DNA of 64,000 nt from Janibacter indicus (GTDB lineage Bacteria > Actinomycetota > Actinomycetes > Actinomycetales > Dermatophilaceae): assembly GCF_900176385.1 (NCBI RefSeq), contig NZ_FWXN01000003.1, positions 248,001-312,000 of the forward strand, written 5' to 3'. Each line of letters begins with the position of its first letter. Within the stretch, counting starts at the first letter, position 1. A model generated the notes under the pieces. That model was not told the DNA's origin. It did not search any database and saw nothing but the letters and a program-made list of their open reading frames with translations. The position numbers and the translations under genes are program-made. This document shows positions 54,775 through 63,878 of this stretch, piece by piece.

Positions 54775-55049
54775 GACAGGCCCTCCTTCGGGGTCTCGAG
54801 ATGGGTGCGCAGCCTGGCCATGCCGCGGTAGGCAGCGCTCCTGACCGCGCCGACGGAGATGCCGAGCACCTCCCCGCGCCGGACCCGGGGCCAGGCGACG
54901 TAGAGCTTGACCAGGGTCGCCTGCACGAGCTCCTCGGCGGCGTGCACGTCGCCGGTGAGGAACCACGCGGTCCGGACGAGCGCCGGCGACGCCGATGTGA
55001 CGAAGGCGGTGTACCCGTCGTCACGCTCCCGGTCGTCGAACCACCCCAC
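54771..55049 (-). pseudogene. SigE-family ECF sigma factor with internal deletion
   Basis: 92 residues where about 165 are expected. Region 2 is present (ASPALVRTAWFLTGDVHAAEELVQATLVKLYVAWPRVRRG) but joins directly to the end of region 4 (VLGISVGAVRSAAYRGMARLRTHL), so roughly 70 residues, covering the rest of region 2, the linker and the first region-4 helix, are missing in frame. It probably cannot recognise promoters normally. GTG 55049 is the likely start. Confidence 0.72.
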
Positions 55050-55132
55050 CTGCGTCGCCCCTTCGTCGGTCTCGTGCCCTGCTGCTCATGACCCCTCTGC
55101 TGATCAACACGTGCGAAGGGGGCGGCAGGTTG

Positions 55133-55153
55133 CCTCGGGCTGTCGGCCCGAGG
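55133..55153. promoter_or_regulatory. Inverted repeat just upstream of the PHP gene -10 box
   Basis: CCTCGGGC (55133-55140) pairs with GCCCGAGG (55146-55153) around 5 nt, four bases before TAGGGT (55157-55162). Being across the -35 region it is placed like an operator. Confidence 0.4.
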
Positions 55154-55156
55154 TCA

Positions 55157-55162
55157 TAGGGT
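55157..55162 (+). promoter_or_regulatory. -10 box of the leaderless PHP gene
   Basis: TAGGGT ends 6 nt before GTG 55169; no ribosome site is present. Confidence 0.5.
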
Positions 55163-55168
55163 GCATAT

Positions 55169-56011
55169 GTGATCGACCTGCACACCCACAGCTCCCGCAG
55201 TGACGGCACCGACGCGCCCGCCGAGCTGGTGGCCCAGGCGGCGCAGGCCGGGCTGGGCACGCTGGCGATCACCGACCACGACACGACGGCCGGATGGGAG
55301 GAGGCGGCCGAGGCCGCCCGGCGGCACGGTGTCGCCCTCGTGCGGGGCGCCGAGCTGTCGACGCGTCACCGCTGGCGCTCGGTCCACCTGCTCGCCTACC
55401 TCTTCGACCCGACCGACGCGGCCCTCCTCGCCGAGATGGCCCGCATGCGCGACGACCGGGTGCCGCGCCTGCAGCGCATCGTCGACCGGATGGCGGCCGA
55501 CGGCTTCGACGTCACGTGGGCCGACGTCATGGCGCAGGTCGAGGAGGGCGCCTCGCTCGGTCGCCCCCACCTGGCCGATGCGCTCGTGGCCAAGGGGATC
55601 GCGGCCCACCGCAACGAGGTCTTCGACCAGTGGCTGCACAACGGCTCCGCCTACTACGAGCCCCACTACGCGGTCGAGACCGTCGAGGCCGTGCGGCTCG
55701 TGCGCGCCGCCGGTGGGGTGCCGGTCGTCGCGCACCCCTTTGCCACCAAGCGCCAGCGCTCGCTCGACGGCGACGACGTGGCCGAGCTCGTCGAGGCCGG
55801 CCTGGCCGGCATCGAGGTCGACCACCGCGACCACGACAACCCGGGGCGGGCCCTTGCCCGCGAGCTCGCCGACCGCCACGACCTCGTGCCTACCGGCAGC
55901 AGCGACTTCCACGGCGACGGCAAGACCAACCGCCTCGGCGAAAACACCACGGCGCCGGAGTCCCTCGCCCGCATCGAGGCGCTCGCGACCGGCGTGCCGG
56001 TGCTGCGGTGA
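55169..56011 (+). CDS. PHP-domain phosphoesterase
   Basis: 280 residues. Metal motifs of the PHP family are in order: IDLHTHSSRSDGT at the start, ITDHDTT near 34, RGAELST near 58, the histidine of VAHPFATK and SSDFHGDGK near the C-terminus. Small PHP proteins of this type cleave nucleotide or sugar phosphates (for example 3',5'-bisphosphates). GTG 55169 is used. The stop overlaps the DUF2252 start (GTGA). Confidence 0.88.
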   Translation: MIDLHTHSSRSDGTDAPAELVAQAAQAGLGTLAITDHDTTAGWEEAAEAARRHGVALVRGAELSTRHRWRSVHLLAYLFDPTDAALLAEMARMRDDRVPRLQRIVDRMAADGFDVTWADVMAQVEEGASLGRPHLADALVAKGIAAHRNEVFDQWLHNGSAYYEPHYAVETVEAVRLVRAAGGVPVVAHPFATKRQRSLDGDDVAELVEAGLAGIEVDHRDHDNPGRALARELADRHDLVPTGSSDFHGDGKTNRLGENTTAPESLARIEALATGVPVLR

Positions 56012-57348
56012 CCAGCTCGCCGGGCAGCGCCGCAGGCGAGGACGAGCGCCGGCAGCACGTCGTCGAGACGCTCGAGGCGGCCTTCGCCGACCTCATGGCG
56101 GCCTCGCCCGACGCCTTCCGGGTGAAGTTCCGCAAGATGGCCGACTCTCCCTTCGCCTTCTACCGGGGCAGCGCCTGCCTCTTCCACCGCGACATGGTCG
56201 ACCTCGACGAGCCGTGGGCCGACGAGCGGACCTCGCGCATGTGGATCCACGGCGACCTCCACCCCGAAAACTTCGGCACCTACGTCAACTCCCACGGCGA
56301 GCTCGTCTTCGACGTCAATGACTACGACGAGGCCTACGTCGGACCCTTCACCTGGGACCTGCGGCGCTTCGTCGCCGGTCTGGCGGTCATGGGCTGGCGC
56401 AAGGCCCTGCCCGAGCAGGCGGTGCGCGACCTCGCGGCCACCTACCTGCGCAGCTACCTCGAGCTCGTCCAGGAGTTCGTCGACGGTGCCGACGACACCG
56501 AGTTCGCGCTGCGGCTGGGCAACACCGACGGCGCGGTCCACGCGACGATCCAGCGGGCCCGACGCAACAGCCGCGCCGGGATGCTCGACGCGATGAGCGA
56601 GGTGACCGACGAGGGGCGGGTCTTCACCGACGGGGTCGGCGTGCGGCGCCTCGACGACGCCGAGCGCGAGCAGGTCCTCGAGGCCTACGGTCGATACCTC
56701 GAGACGATCCCCGAGGCCAAGCGCGCCGAGCACGAGACCTTCTACGAGGTCAAGGACGTCGTCGGGCGGTCCGGCTTCGGCATCGGCAGCGCCGGGCTGC
56801 CCGCCTACAGCCTGCTCATCGAGGGCTACAACGAAGCCCACGAAAATGACGTCGTCCTGTCGATGAAGCAGGCCAACCGCCCCGCGCTCGCCGACGTCGT
56901 CGACCTGCCGCGGGCTCGCGAGCTCTTCGCCCACGAGGGCGAGCGGACCGTCGTCAGCCAGCGTGCGCTGCAGGTGCACGCCGACCCGCTCCTCGGCTAC
57001 ACGACCGTCGACGGGGTCGGCTACGTCGTCGACGAGGTCTCGCCCTACGAGATCGACCTGTCGTGGGTCGACCTGCACGAGCCGGTCGACATCGAGCCGG
57101 TCGTCGTGGCCCTCGGGCGGGCGACGGCCAAGATCCACTGCGTCTCCGACGCCGACAGCGACCACACGGTCGTCGACTTCCACACCGAGGCAGCCATCGC
57201 CGAGGCGGTGGCGGGTCACGAGGAGGAGTTCGTCGAGCAGCTCGTCGACTTCGCGATCGACTACGCCGACCGGGTCCGGGCTGACCACGCACTCTTCGTC
57301 AGCGCCTTCCGCGAAGGGCGCATCGGCGCGGTCGACGCCGTGCGGTGA
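56008..57348 (+). CDS. DUF2252 protein
   Basis: 446 residues with the DUF2252 signatures FRKMADSPFAFYRGSACLFH near 39, GDLHPENFGTYVNSHGELVF near 78 and DVNDYDEAYVGPFTWDLRR near 98. The GDLHPEN and D-x-NDYDE motifs resemble the catalytic and metal loops of aminoglycoside phosphotransferase-like kinases, so an ATP-dependent small-molecule kinase is plausible but unproven. Translationally coupled to the PHP phosphoesterase by GTGA. Confidence 0.85.
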   Translation: MTSSPGSAAGEDERRQHVVETLEAAFADLMAASPDAFRVKFRKMADSPFAFYRGSACLFHRDMVDLDEPWADERTSRMWIHGDLHPENFGTYVNSHGELVFDVNDYDEAYVGPFTWDLRRFVAGLAVMGWRKALPEQAVRDLAATYLRSYLELVQEFVDGADDTEFALRLGNTDGAVHATIQRARRNSRAGMLDAMSEVTDEGRVFTDGVGVRRLDDAEREQVLEAYGRYLETIPEAKRAEHETFYEVKDVVGRSGFGIGSAGLPAYSLLIEGYNEAHENDVVLSMKQANRPALADVVDLPRARELFAHEGERTVVSQRALQVHADPLLGYTTVDGVGYVVDEVSPYEIDLSWVDLHEPVDIEPVVVALGRATAKIHCVSDADSDHTVVDFHTEAAIAEAVAGHEEEFVEQLVDFAIDYADRVRADHALFVSAFREGRIGAVDAVR

Positions 57349-57437
57349 CGTGACCGGCGCCGCGGGGTGGCGTGCCCCCCGCCGGGCGCTGACCTGAGAG
57401 GATGGCGGCGCATCCCGACGGACGGAAGGGCCCACAC

Positions 57438-58211
57438 GTGGCACGCGCGAAGAAGGCGGCGATCATCGCGGTCGCCAACCAGAAGGGGGGCGTCGCCAAG
57501 ACGACGTCCGTGGCCTCGATCGGTGCCGCGATGGCCGAGCTCGGCCGGCGGGTCCTCCTCGTCGACCTCGACCCGCAGGCAAGCCTGACCTTCAGCCTCG
57601 GCATCGACCCCGACGCGGTCGAGCTCTCGGTCAACGAGGTCGTCCTCGGCCAGGCCGAGATCGGCGACGCGATCCTCGAGGCGAGCGACGGCATCGACCT
57701 GCTGCCCTCGACGATCGAGCTCGCCGGCTCCGAGGCCCAGCTGCTCACCCGCCCCGGGCGCGAGTTCGTCCTCCAGTCGGTGCTCGAGGACGTGCGCGGC
57801 GACTACGACGTCATCCTCCTCGACTGCAGCCCCAGCCTGGGGGTGCTCACCCTCTCGGCGCTCACCGCGGCGACCGGCCTGATCATCCCGATGCAGGCAG
57901 AGATGCTCAGCCACCGCGGCGTCGGCCAGCTCCTCGACACGGTCAAGGACGTCAAGCGCCTGCTCAACAAGAAGCTCAAGACCATCGGCATCCTCCCGAC
58001 GATGTACGACGGCCGCTCCAACCACTCCCGCGAGGTCCTCGAGGACCTCGGCACCCGCTACAAGCTGCCGGTGCTCTCGCCGCCGATCCCGCGCACGGTG
58101 CGCTTCGCCGAGGCGCCCGCCGCCGGTCGCTCGATCCTCGACACCGCCCGCTCCAGCAAGGGCGCGACCGCCTACCGCGAGGTCACCGAAGCCATCCTCG
58201 CGGCGATCTGA
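57438..58211 (+). CDS. Orphan ParA-family ATPase
   Basis: 257 residues from GTG 57438, which has GGAAGGG seven bases upstream; ATG 57402 would add 12 residues. Deviant Walker A NQKGGVAKTT near 12-21, switch I LVDLDPQAS and Walker B VILLDCSPS are present. No parB or parS-like site adjoins it, and the neighbours are glycosyltransferases, so it may position an envelope-related cargo rather than the chromosome. Confidence 0.87.
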   Translation: MARAKKAAIIAVANQKGGVAKTTSVASIGAAMAELGRRVLLVDLDPQASLTFSLGIDPDAVELSVNEVVLGQAEIGDAILEASDGIDLLPSTIELAGSEAQLLTRPGREFVLQSVLEDVRGDYDVILLDCSPSLGVLTLSALTAATGLIIPMQAEMLSHRGVGQLLDTVKDVKRLLNKKLKTIGILPTMYDGRSNHSREVLEDLGTRYKLPVLSPPIPRTVRFAEAPAAGRSILDTARSSKGATAYREVTEAILAAI

Positions 58212-58214
58212 GCC

Positions 58215-60332
58215 GTGCCGACCCTGCAACGCGCCCGCACCCTCGCGGTCGGCGGCCTGCGGGCCGTCGTCACCGGTGACCCGGCCGCCCGACGACGGGT
58301 GATCGACCCCCTTCGCGCCCGGCTGCGGCCCACCCCGCTCACCGGTGCCGACCCGCTCGTCGCCAGCTATGCCCGAGGTGCCGAGCAGATCGGGGTCGAC
58401 GACCTCGTCGCGACCGGCCACCGCACCCGCTCCGCCCTGCTGCGCGACGCGGCCCGGCTCCTCGCCGAGCGCACGGGCGCGCCGAGCTGGCGGGCCGGCT
58501 GGGCCGAGCTGCTCGTCACCAGCGGCGACGCCGACCTCGCCCGGACCGGTTCCGCGGTCTTCCGCGAGCTCGTCGACGACGGTCACGCGGGTGCCCTGAC
58601 CGGGCGGCAGTGCCTGCTGCACGCCCACACGCTGCTCGCCCGGCAGACCGAGGCGGGGGAGGGCGCCGCCGTCCTCGCCGCGCAGCTGCCCCGGCTCACC
58701 GCCCTCGGCGACGACGAGCGCCTCGACCTCGAGACCGACCTCGCGCATCCCTCGATCACGGGCGACCGCGACGCCTGGCTGGAGCTGCTCACCCGCCGGT
58801 GGCGCGAGGCTGGGATGCTCGTGCCGCGGCTGCTCACCGACGCCGAGCTCGCCGCCGTCGTCGGGCCGCAGTCGGTCGCGGCCTTCGGAGACGACCTCGA
58901 CGTCTACGACCGGGTCGGTCCCGACGCCGACGAGCTGGCGGCCCGCCGCGCCGGGCTGCGCGAGCGGGTCCGTGAGGCCACCGGCCGCGACGTCGACCCC
59001 GACGACCTGCCTCTGGTCAGCGTCGTCGTCACCGCCTACCGCCCCGGCCCGTGGCTCGCCACGGCGATCCGGGCCCTGCTCGACCAGACCTGGTCGCGCC
59101 TCGAGGTGCTCGTCGTCGACGACGCGTCCGGGCCGGACTTCACCGACGAGATCGCCCGCATCGCCGCCCTGGACCCGCGCGCCCGGGTCATCGCCCGCGA
59201 GCGCAACGGCGGGGCCTACCGTGCGCGCAACCTCGGTCTGGCGCAGGCGCAGGGGGAGTTCCTCGCCTTCCTCGACGCCGACGACTGGTGCCATCCCGAG
59301 CGCATCGAGCGGCAGGTGCTCCCGTTGCTCGCCGACCCCGAGGTCGTCGCGACGCACGCGCTCGCGATCCGGGCCAGCGAGGACCTGCGGCTCGCCTGGC
59401 TCGGCTACCCGGCGGTGCGACACAACGCTGCCGGCCTCGTGATGCGGCGGTCCACGCACGAGCGGGTGGGCAGCTTCGACGACGTGCGCAAGAGCGCCGA
59501 CAGCGAGTACAACGCCCGCATCGAGGCGGTCACCGGGCAGGTCCCCCCGATGGTCACCCCGCCCCTGCAGATCACCCGTCTGCGCTCGGGGTCGTTGTCC
59601 CGCAGCGACTTCGGCGTCGGCTGGGGCATCGGCGCGCGGCTGGCCTACCGCTCGGCCTACAAGGCGTGGCACCGTCAGCTGGCCACCGCCAGGACGAAGG
59701 GGGAGCTGCCGCCGGTCGCCGCCGGGGCCGACGTCCCCCAGGATCTCGTCCTCGACTGGGCCACCCGCCACGGCGAGTCCGACCCCGAGCGCGACAGTGC
59801 GCCCGGCCGCCCCTTCACCGCGCCACACGCGTGGATCTCGACGCGGCCGCTGGCTCCCTTCGACGTGCTCGTCGTCGACGACGCCGCCGACACCATGGCC
59901 GACCCCCACGAGCTGCGCGACGTGCTCGACGAGCTGCTCGACCTCGACGTGCGCATCGGCCTGCTGCACCGCGAAAATCCGGCGCGGCTGCGCCTGTACC
60001 GCAAGGGCCTGCTGCCGGCCGTCCGCCGGCTCGTCGACCACGCCGACGACCTCGTCCAGGTGCACCCCGAGGAGCCCGTCGAGGCCGCGGTGACCTGGGT
60101 CCGTCGGGCCGAGGCGCTGGCCGTCGGACGACCGGCTCCCGAGCTGACGACCGGTGAGGTCGTCGTCAGCACCCCGAGCGGCGCCCGCACCCACCTCGTC
60201 GAGCCGGCCTGGACCCGGTCCGCCGTCGAGGCCGAGCTCGTGACGTGGGGCGTGCCGGCCGGCAGCGCCCTGTGGCTGCCCGAGGACGAGGCCCGAGCAC
60301 GGGTCCACCAGCTTGCCGAGGAGATGCGATGA
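58215..60332 (+). CDS. Large GT-A glycosyltransferase (family 2 domain)
   Basis: 705 residues. A helical N-terminal ~270 residues precede a GT2 core with VSVVVTAYRPGPWLATAIRA near 278, VDDASGPDF and the metal-binding FLDADDW near 360, followed by a C-terminal ~200-residue domain of unknown role. It starts 3 bp after the ParA stop and overlaps the next gene by 4 bp. Likely part of a cell-surface glycan pathway; no membrane helix is evident. Confidence 0.82.
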   Translation: MPTLQRARTLAVGGLRAVVTGDPAARRRVIDPLRARLRPTPLTGADPLVASYARGAEQIGVDDLVATGHRTRSALLRDAARLLAERTGAPSWRAGWAELLVTSGDADLARTGSAVFRELVDDGHAGALTGRQCLLHAHTLLARQTEAGEGAAVLAAQLPRLTALGDDERLDLETDLAHPSITGDRDAWLELLTRRWREAGMLVPRLLTDAELAAVVGPQSVAAFGDDLDVYDRVGPDADELAARRAGLRERVREATGRDVDPDDLPLVSVVVTAYRPGPWLATAIRALLDQTWSRLEVLVVDDASGPDFTDEIARIAALDPRARVIARERNGGAYRARNLGLAQAQGEFLAFLDADDWCHPERIERQVLPLLADPEVVATHALAIRASEDLRLAWLGYPAVRHNAAGLVMRRSTHERVGSFDDVRKSADSEYNARIEAVTGQVPPMVTPPLQITRLRSGSLSRSDFGVGWGIGARLAYRSAYKAWHRQLATARTKGELPPVAAGADVPQDLVLDWATRHGESDPERDSAPGRPFTAPHAWISTRPLAPFDVLVVDDAADTMADPHELRDVLDELLDLDVRIGLLHRENPARLRLYRKGLLPAVRRLVDHADDLVQVHPEEPVEAAVTWVRRAEALAVGRPAPELTTGEVVVSTPSGARTHLVEPAWTRSAVEAELVTWGVPAGSALWLPEDEARARVHQLAEEMR

Positions 60333-62032
60333 GTGCCCTGACCGGACCCGCCAAGGCCGTCCGCGCGGCCGTGCGCGACGCGACCGCCACCCCCCGTGCC
60401 CGACGTGCCCGGAGCCGGCGGCAGGCGCGGGTCACCGCCCCGGTGTCCCCGGAGCGACGCTCCCGGGAGCGGCTGCGCGTCGAGGTCCACGCCTCCGACC
60501 GCGTGCGCTCCGGGCTGGCGAGCCAGTGGCTCATCACCGACGAGGACCCCGACGCGGTGCTCGTCGAGGTCGACGCGCGATCGAGCGTGACGGTGGCGGC
60601 CCCCTTCGGTCGGCAGCGGGCGGCCGTCGCGGGCGTCGAGGTGCCGGTCATCGTGTGGGTGACGAGCAGCGCCCGGGTCGTCGCCGACGACGTCGCGCGT
60701 CTCGTCGAAGGCGTCACCGCACCCGTGCACATCCACGTCGACGACGCCGCGAGCATCCCCGAGTGGGCCGCCGCCCTCGGCCGCGCGGTGCGTCACCTGG
60801 CGCCGGCCGTCGATCACACGGTCCACGCGCCCTCGCTCGTCGGCGCGACCGAGGCACGCGAGCAGGTCGTCGCCCTCGTCGGCGACGCCGAGGTCGACCT
60901 CGACCGACTCGCCCCCGTGCAGCCGCAGCGGCTCGACGTCATCGGCGGCGACGACGCGGCGAGCGAGCTGCCCGGCGACCGACCGGTCCTCGGGCGCTAC
61001 CGGGCCGCGGCGCTGGTCGCCGACCGTCCCGTCGCGCCGTGGCACGTGCTCGAGGCCGCGGCGGCCGGCACGGCGGTCGTCGCCACGGGCGCCACGATCG
61101 ACCGGCTGCCCGAGGCCCTGGCCGAGCACATCTGCCGGGTCGAGGACGACACCCAGCTGGCGCTGCAGGTGCGCGCGCACCTGTGGCAGGACGAGCTCGT
61201 CGACCGGGTGGGTCTGCCGGCTGCCCGCGCTGTCCGCGGCGGGCACACCTTCGCCCACCGGGCCGCCGACCTCGAGGCTCTCGTCGGCCGCCCCCGTGAC
61301 CTGCGGCAGGCGACGGGTGCTCCCTTCGACCGGAGCGTGAGCGCGGTCATCTCGACCAACCGCGCCCACGAGCTCGACACCGTCGCCGACAACATGGCCC
61401 GGCAGTCGCTGCGCGAGAGCGGGGAGCTGCAGGTCGTCCTCGTGCTCCACGGGCTCGACGTCGACGTCGCCGACGTGGAGGCGCGCTTCCGGGAGCGGGG
61501 CATCGACCAGCTCGTCGTCGTGCCCGCCGACTCCTCGCTCACCCTCGGCGCCTGCCTCAACCTCGGCATCGACGCCAGCGACGGTGCGCACGTGGCCAAG
61601 ATCGACGACGACAACTTCTACGGGCGGCACTACCTGCTCGACCTCGTCGACGCGCTGGACTACTCCGGCGCGGGCATCGCGGGCAAGTGGGCGCACTACA
61701 CCTGGCTGCGCAGCACCGGCGCGGTGATCCTGCGCTTCCCGCGCAGCGAGCACCGCTTCGAGCGGCTCGTCCAGGGCGGTTCGATCCTCATGCAGGGCGA
61801 GGTCGCGCGGCGGTTGCGCTTCTCCGACCTGCCCCGGGCCGTCGACACCGACCTGCTCAACCGCGCCCAGGCGGCCGGGGTGCGGACCTACTCGTCCGAC
61901 CGCTTCAACTACGTGAGCATCCGCGGGACCGACCGGCACGCGCACACGTGGACCCTTGAGGACGCGTCCTTCATGAACGCCTCGAGCCGGGTGGTCTTCT
62001 ACGGCGACCCGCGCGAGCACGTCGACGTCTGA
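60329..62032 (+). CDS. Two-domain glycosyltransferase
   Basis: 567 residues. After a basic N-terminus, residues about 50-340 look like a degenerate GT-B/GT4-type domain (VLEAAAAGTAVVATGATIDRL). Residues about 345-540 are a GT-A domain (SAVISTNRAHELDTVADNMA, then AKIDDDNFYGRHYLLDLVDA with the metal DDD). ATG 60329 overlaps the previous stop (ATGA). Both genes and the convergent GT4 probably build one glycan. Confidence 0.78.
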   Translation: MSALTGPAKAVRAAVRDATATPRARRARSRRQARVTAPVSPERRSRERLRVEVHASDRVRSGLASQWLITDEDPDAVLVEVDARSSVTVAAPFGRQRAAVAGVEVPVIVWVTSSARVVADDVARLVEGVTAPVHIHVDDAASIPEWAAALGRAVRHLAPAVDHTVHAPSLVGATEAREQVVALVGDAEVDLDRLAPVQPQRLDVIGGDDAASELPGDRPVLGRYRAAALVADRPVAPWHVLEAAAAGTAVVATGATIDRLPEALAEHICRVEDDTQLALQVRAHLWQDELVDRVGLPAARAVRGGHTFAHRAADLEALVGRPRDLRQATGAPFDRSVSAVISTNRAHELDTVADNMARQSLRESGELQVVLVLHGLDVDVADVEARFRERGIDQLVVVPADSSLTLGACLNLGIDASDGAHVAKIDDDNFYGRHYLLDLVDALDYSGAGIAGKWAHYTWLRSTGAVILRFPRSEHRFERLVQGGSILMQGEVARRLRFSDLPRAVDTDLLNRAQAAGVRTYSSDRFNYVSIRGTDRHAHTWTLEDASFMNASSRVVFYGDPREHVDV

Positions 62033-62038
62033 GGGCGG

Positions 62039-63715
62039 TCACCGGGGCCAGGCGCGGGCGCCGAGCACCTGCTCGTACACGTCGGCATAGCGCTGGCCGT
62101 TGGCCGCCCACGAGCGCTCGGTCTCGACCCAGGCCCGCCCGGCGGCCGCGAGCTCGGCCCGGCGCTCCGGGTCGCCGGCCAGTCGCTCGAGCGCGTCGGT
62201 CAGGGCGACGGCGTCACCCGCGGCGAAGGACTCTCCCCACGCGCCCTCGCCGGTGATCTCGGTGAGGGCCGGCAGGTCGGAGACGAGCACGGGCAGACCC
62301 GTGGCCATCGCCTCGAAGGGCTTGAGCGGCGTGACGAGGCGGGCCGCCTGCTCGTCGACGCGGGGGACGACGAAGACGTCGATGAGGGCGTAGTGGTCGA
62401 GGACCTCGTCGTGGGGGACCCGGCCGGTGAAGACCACCGCGTCGCCGGCGCCGACGGCCTCCGCGTGGGCCTCGAGCTCGGCGCGTCGGGTGCCGTCGCC
62501 GACGATGAGCGCGACCGCGTCGACGCCGCGCTCACGCAGGGCGACGGCGGCGTCGACGAGCAGCTCCTGCCCCTCGCGGTAGTGGTCGAGGTTGGAGACG
62601 TAGCCGAAGACGAAGCGGTCGCGCAGGCCGTAGGCGTCGACGAGGTCGTCGCGTCGGGGGCGCGGCGCGAAGGCCTGGGCGTCGACGCCGTTGGGCACGA
62701 CGTGGACCCGGTCGGCGGGCACACCGCGACCGATGATGTCCGAGCGCATCGACTCGCTGAGGGTGATGACCGCATCGGCGGCCTGCATGCACCGGGTGTC
62801 GGTGTCGCGCCGACGACGGTAGGTCTCGGCGGACTCGGCCCGATCGAGGTCTTGGCTCCAGATCGCCTCGAAGAAGCCGCGGACCTCGTAGACCCATGGG
62901 ATGTCGAGGGCGTCGGCGACGGCGCGCCCGACGAGGGCCGCCTCGTAGCCGCGGCCGCCGGAGTGTACGTGGAGCAGGTCGGGGGCCTCCTCGGCCACGG
63001 CCGGCAGCAGGGCGCTCGCGTAGGCGTCGAGGTGGCTGTCGACCCGCTCGTCGCCGGGCACGTGCTCGCGCAGCAGGTGCCGGTGGCGGATGCCGTGGAC
63101 CTCCTCGACCTCCGGGGCGTCGCCGCCGGGGAAGTCGAGCGCCGTGATCGCCACCGGGTCCATGCCGGCCTGCACCTGGGCGGCGAGGTTGTAGCGGGTG
63201 CGCACCGAGTAGCCGGACTGCCGGTGGGGCAGGGCGATCTTCAGCAGGTGGACGACGCGGCGGCCGCCGCCGGGTGCGGTGCGCTCCTGGCGCGTGCGGG
63301 CGGCGCGGACCGCGGCGGGGTCGAGCGAAGGGGACCACGTCGGGTCGGTCTCGCGCAGTCGTCCCTCGACCTGGTCGAGCGCCGCGGCCAGCCTGGTGCG
63401 GGCCGGGCCGGCGAGGCGGGGGGTCACGGCGAGCTGGGCGCGGGTCACCTCGGCCTGCAGGCTCGGCTCGCCGGCCCGCGAGGCGCTGCGGCGGGCCTGG
63501 TCGAGGAAGCCGGAGTCCCGGCCCAGCGCGTCGACCTCGCGACGGACGAGGTCGACGGCGCTGGCGTGGTCGCGCTGCTCGGTCAGTGCCGCGAGCCGCG
63601 CGGTGACCTCTGCCGCGCTGCTCCCGTCGGAGGCCGTCGGGCGGGGACGCAGGCGCTGCAGGGTCGCGTAGGCCCGGCGGGCGGCGCCGCGGGCGAGGCT
63701 TCGGGGGTCACGCAC
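62039..63715 (-). CDS. GT4-family glycosyltransferase (GT-B fold)
   Basis: 558 residues. About 150 helical N-terminal residues precede a GT-B fold: acceptor half with LKIALPHRQSGYSVRTRYN near 160, donor half with VALIVGDGTRRAELEAHA, VVFTGRVPHDEVLDHYA and the E-x7-E type motif PLKPFEAMATGLPVLVSDLP near 485. GTG 63715 lies 7 nt after minus-strand TAGGCT. Converges with the preceding glycosyltransferase, 6 bp between stops. Confidence 0.85.
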   Translation of the reverse strand: MRDPRSLARGAARRAYATLQRLRPRPTASDGSSAAEVTARLAALTEQRDHASAVDLVRREVDALGRDSGFLDQARRSASRAGEPSLQAEVTRAQLAVTPRLAGPARTRLAAALDQVEGRLRETDPTWSPSLDPAAVRAARTRQERTAPGGGRRVVHLLKIALPHRQSGYSVRTRYNLAAQVQAGMDPVAITALDFPGGDAPEVEEVHGIRHRHLLREHVPGDERVDSHLDAYASALLPAVAEEAPDLLHVHSGGRGYEAALVGRAVADALDIPWVYEVRGFFEAIWSQDLDRAESAETYRRRRDTDTRCMQAADAVITLSESMRSDIIGRGVPADRVHVVPNGVDAQAFAPRPRRDDLVDAYGLRDRFVFGYVSNLDHYREGQELLVDAAVALRERGVDAVALIVGDGTRRAELEAHAEAVGAGDAVVFTGRVPHDEVLDHYALIDVFVVPRVDEQAARLVTPLKPFEAMATGLPVLVSDLPALTEITGEGAWGESFAAGDAVALTDALERLAGDPERRAELAAAGRAWVETERSWAANGQRYADVYEQVLGARAWPR

Positions 63716-63722
63716 CCGAGGC

Positions 63723-63728
63723 AGCCTA
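63723..63728 (-). promoter_or_regulatory. -10 box of the leaderless GT4 gene
   Basis: TAGGCT on the minus strand ends 7 nt before GTG 63715. Confidence 0.5.
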
Positions 63729-63782
63729 GTTCGCCGGGCCGAAGGGAGCCGGGAGGCGGGCCCCCTTCGCGCTGGGCAAGGG

Positions 63783-63829
63783 AAACTGCCCCTCCGCAAG
63801 GGTTTGAAACTCTTGCGAAGGGGCAGTTT
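63783..63829. terminator. 18-bp terminator with U-tract
   Basis: Arms 63783-63800 and 63812-63829 pair except for one wobble, with an 11-nt loop. The plus-strand side is followed by a T5 run (63827-63831) and the minus-strand side also ends in TTT, so it is an intrinsic terminator, here for the helicase-like gene on the minus strand. The stem includes one copy of the repeated word. Confidence 0.8.
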
Positions 63830-63878
63830 TTCGGGTCACCCGAGAATCGGGAGACGCGTGGGACGAAGGGAGGAGCGC

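Noticed and set aside
57261-60308. A 1,015-codon minus-strand open frame
   Set aside because: Antisense to the ParA and glycosyltransferase genes, which carry catalytic motifs; the antisense product has no domains.
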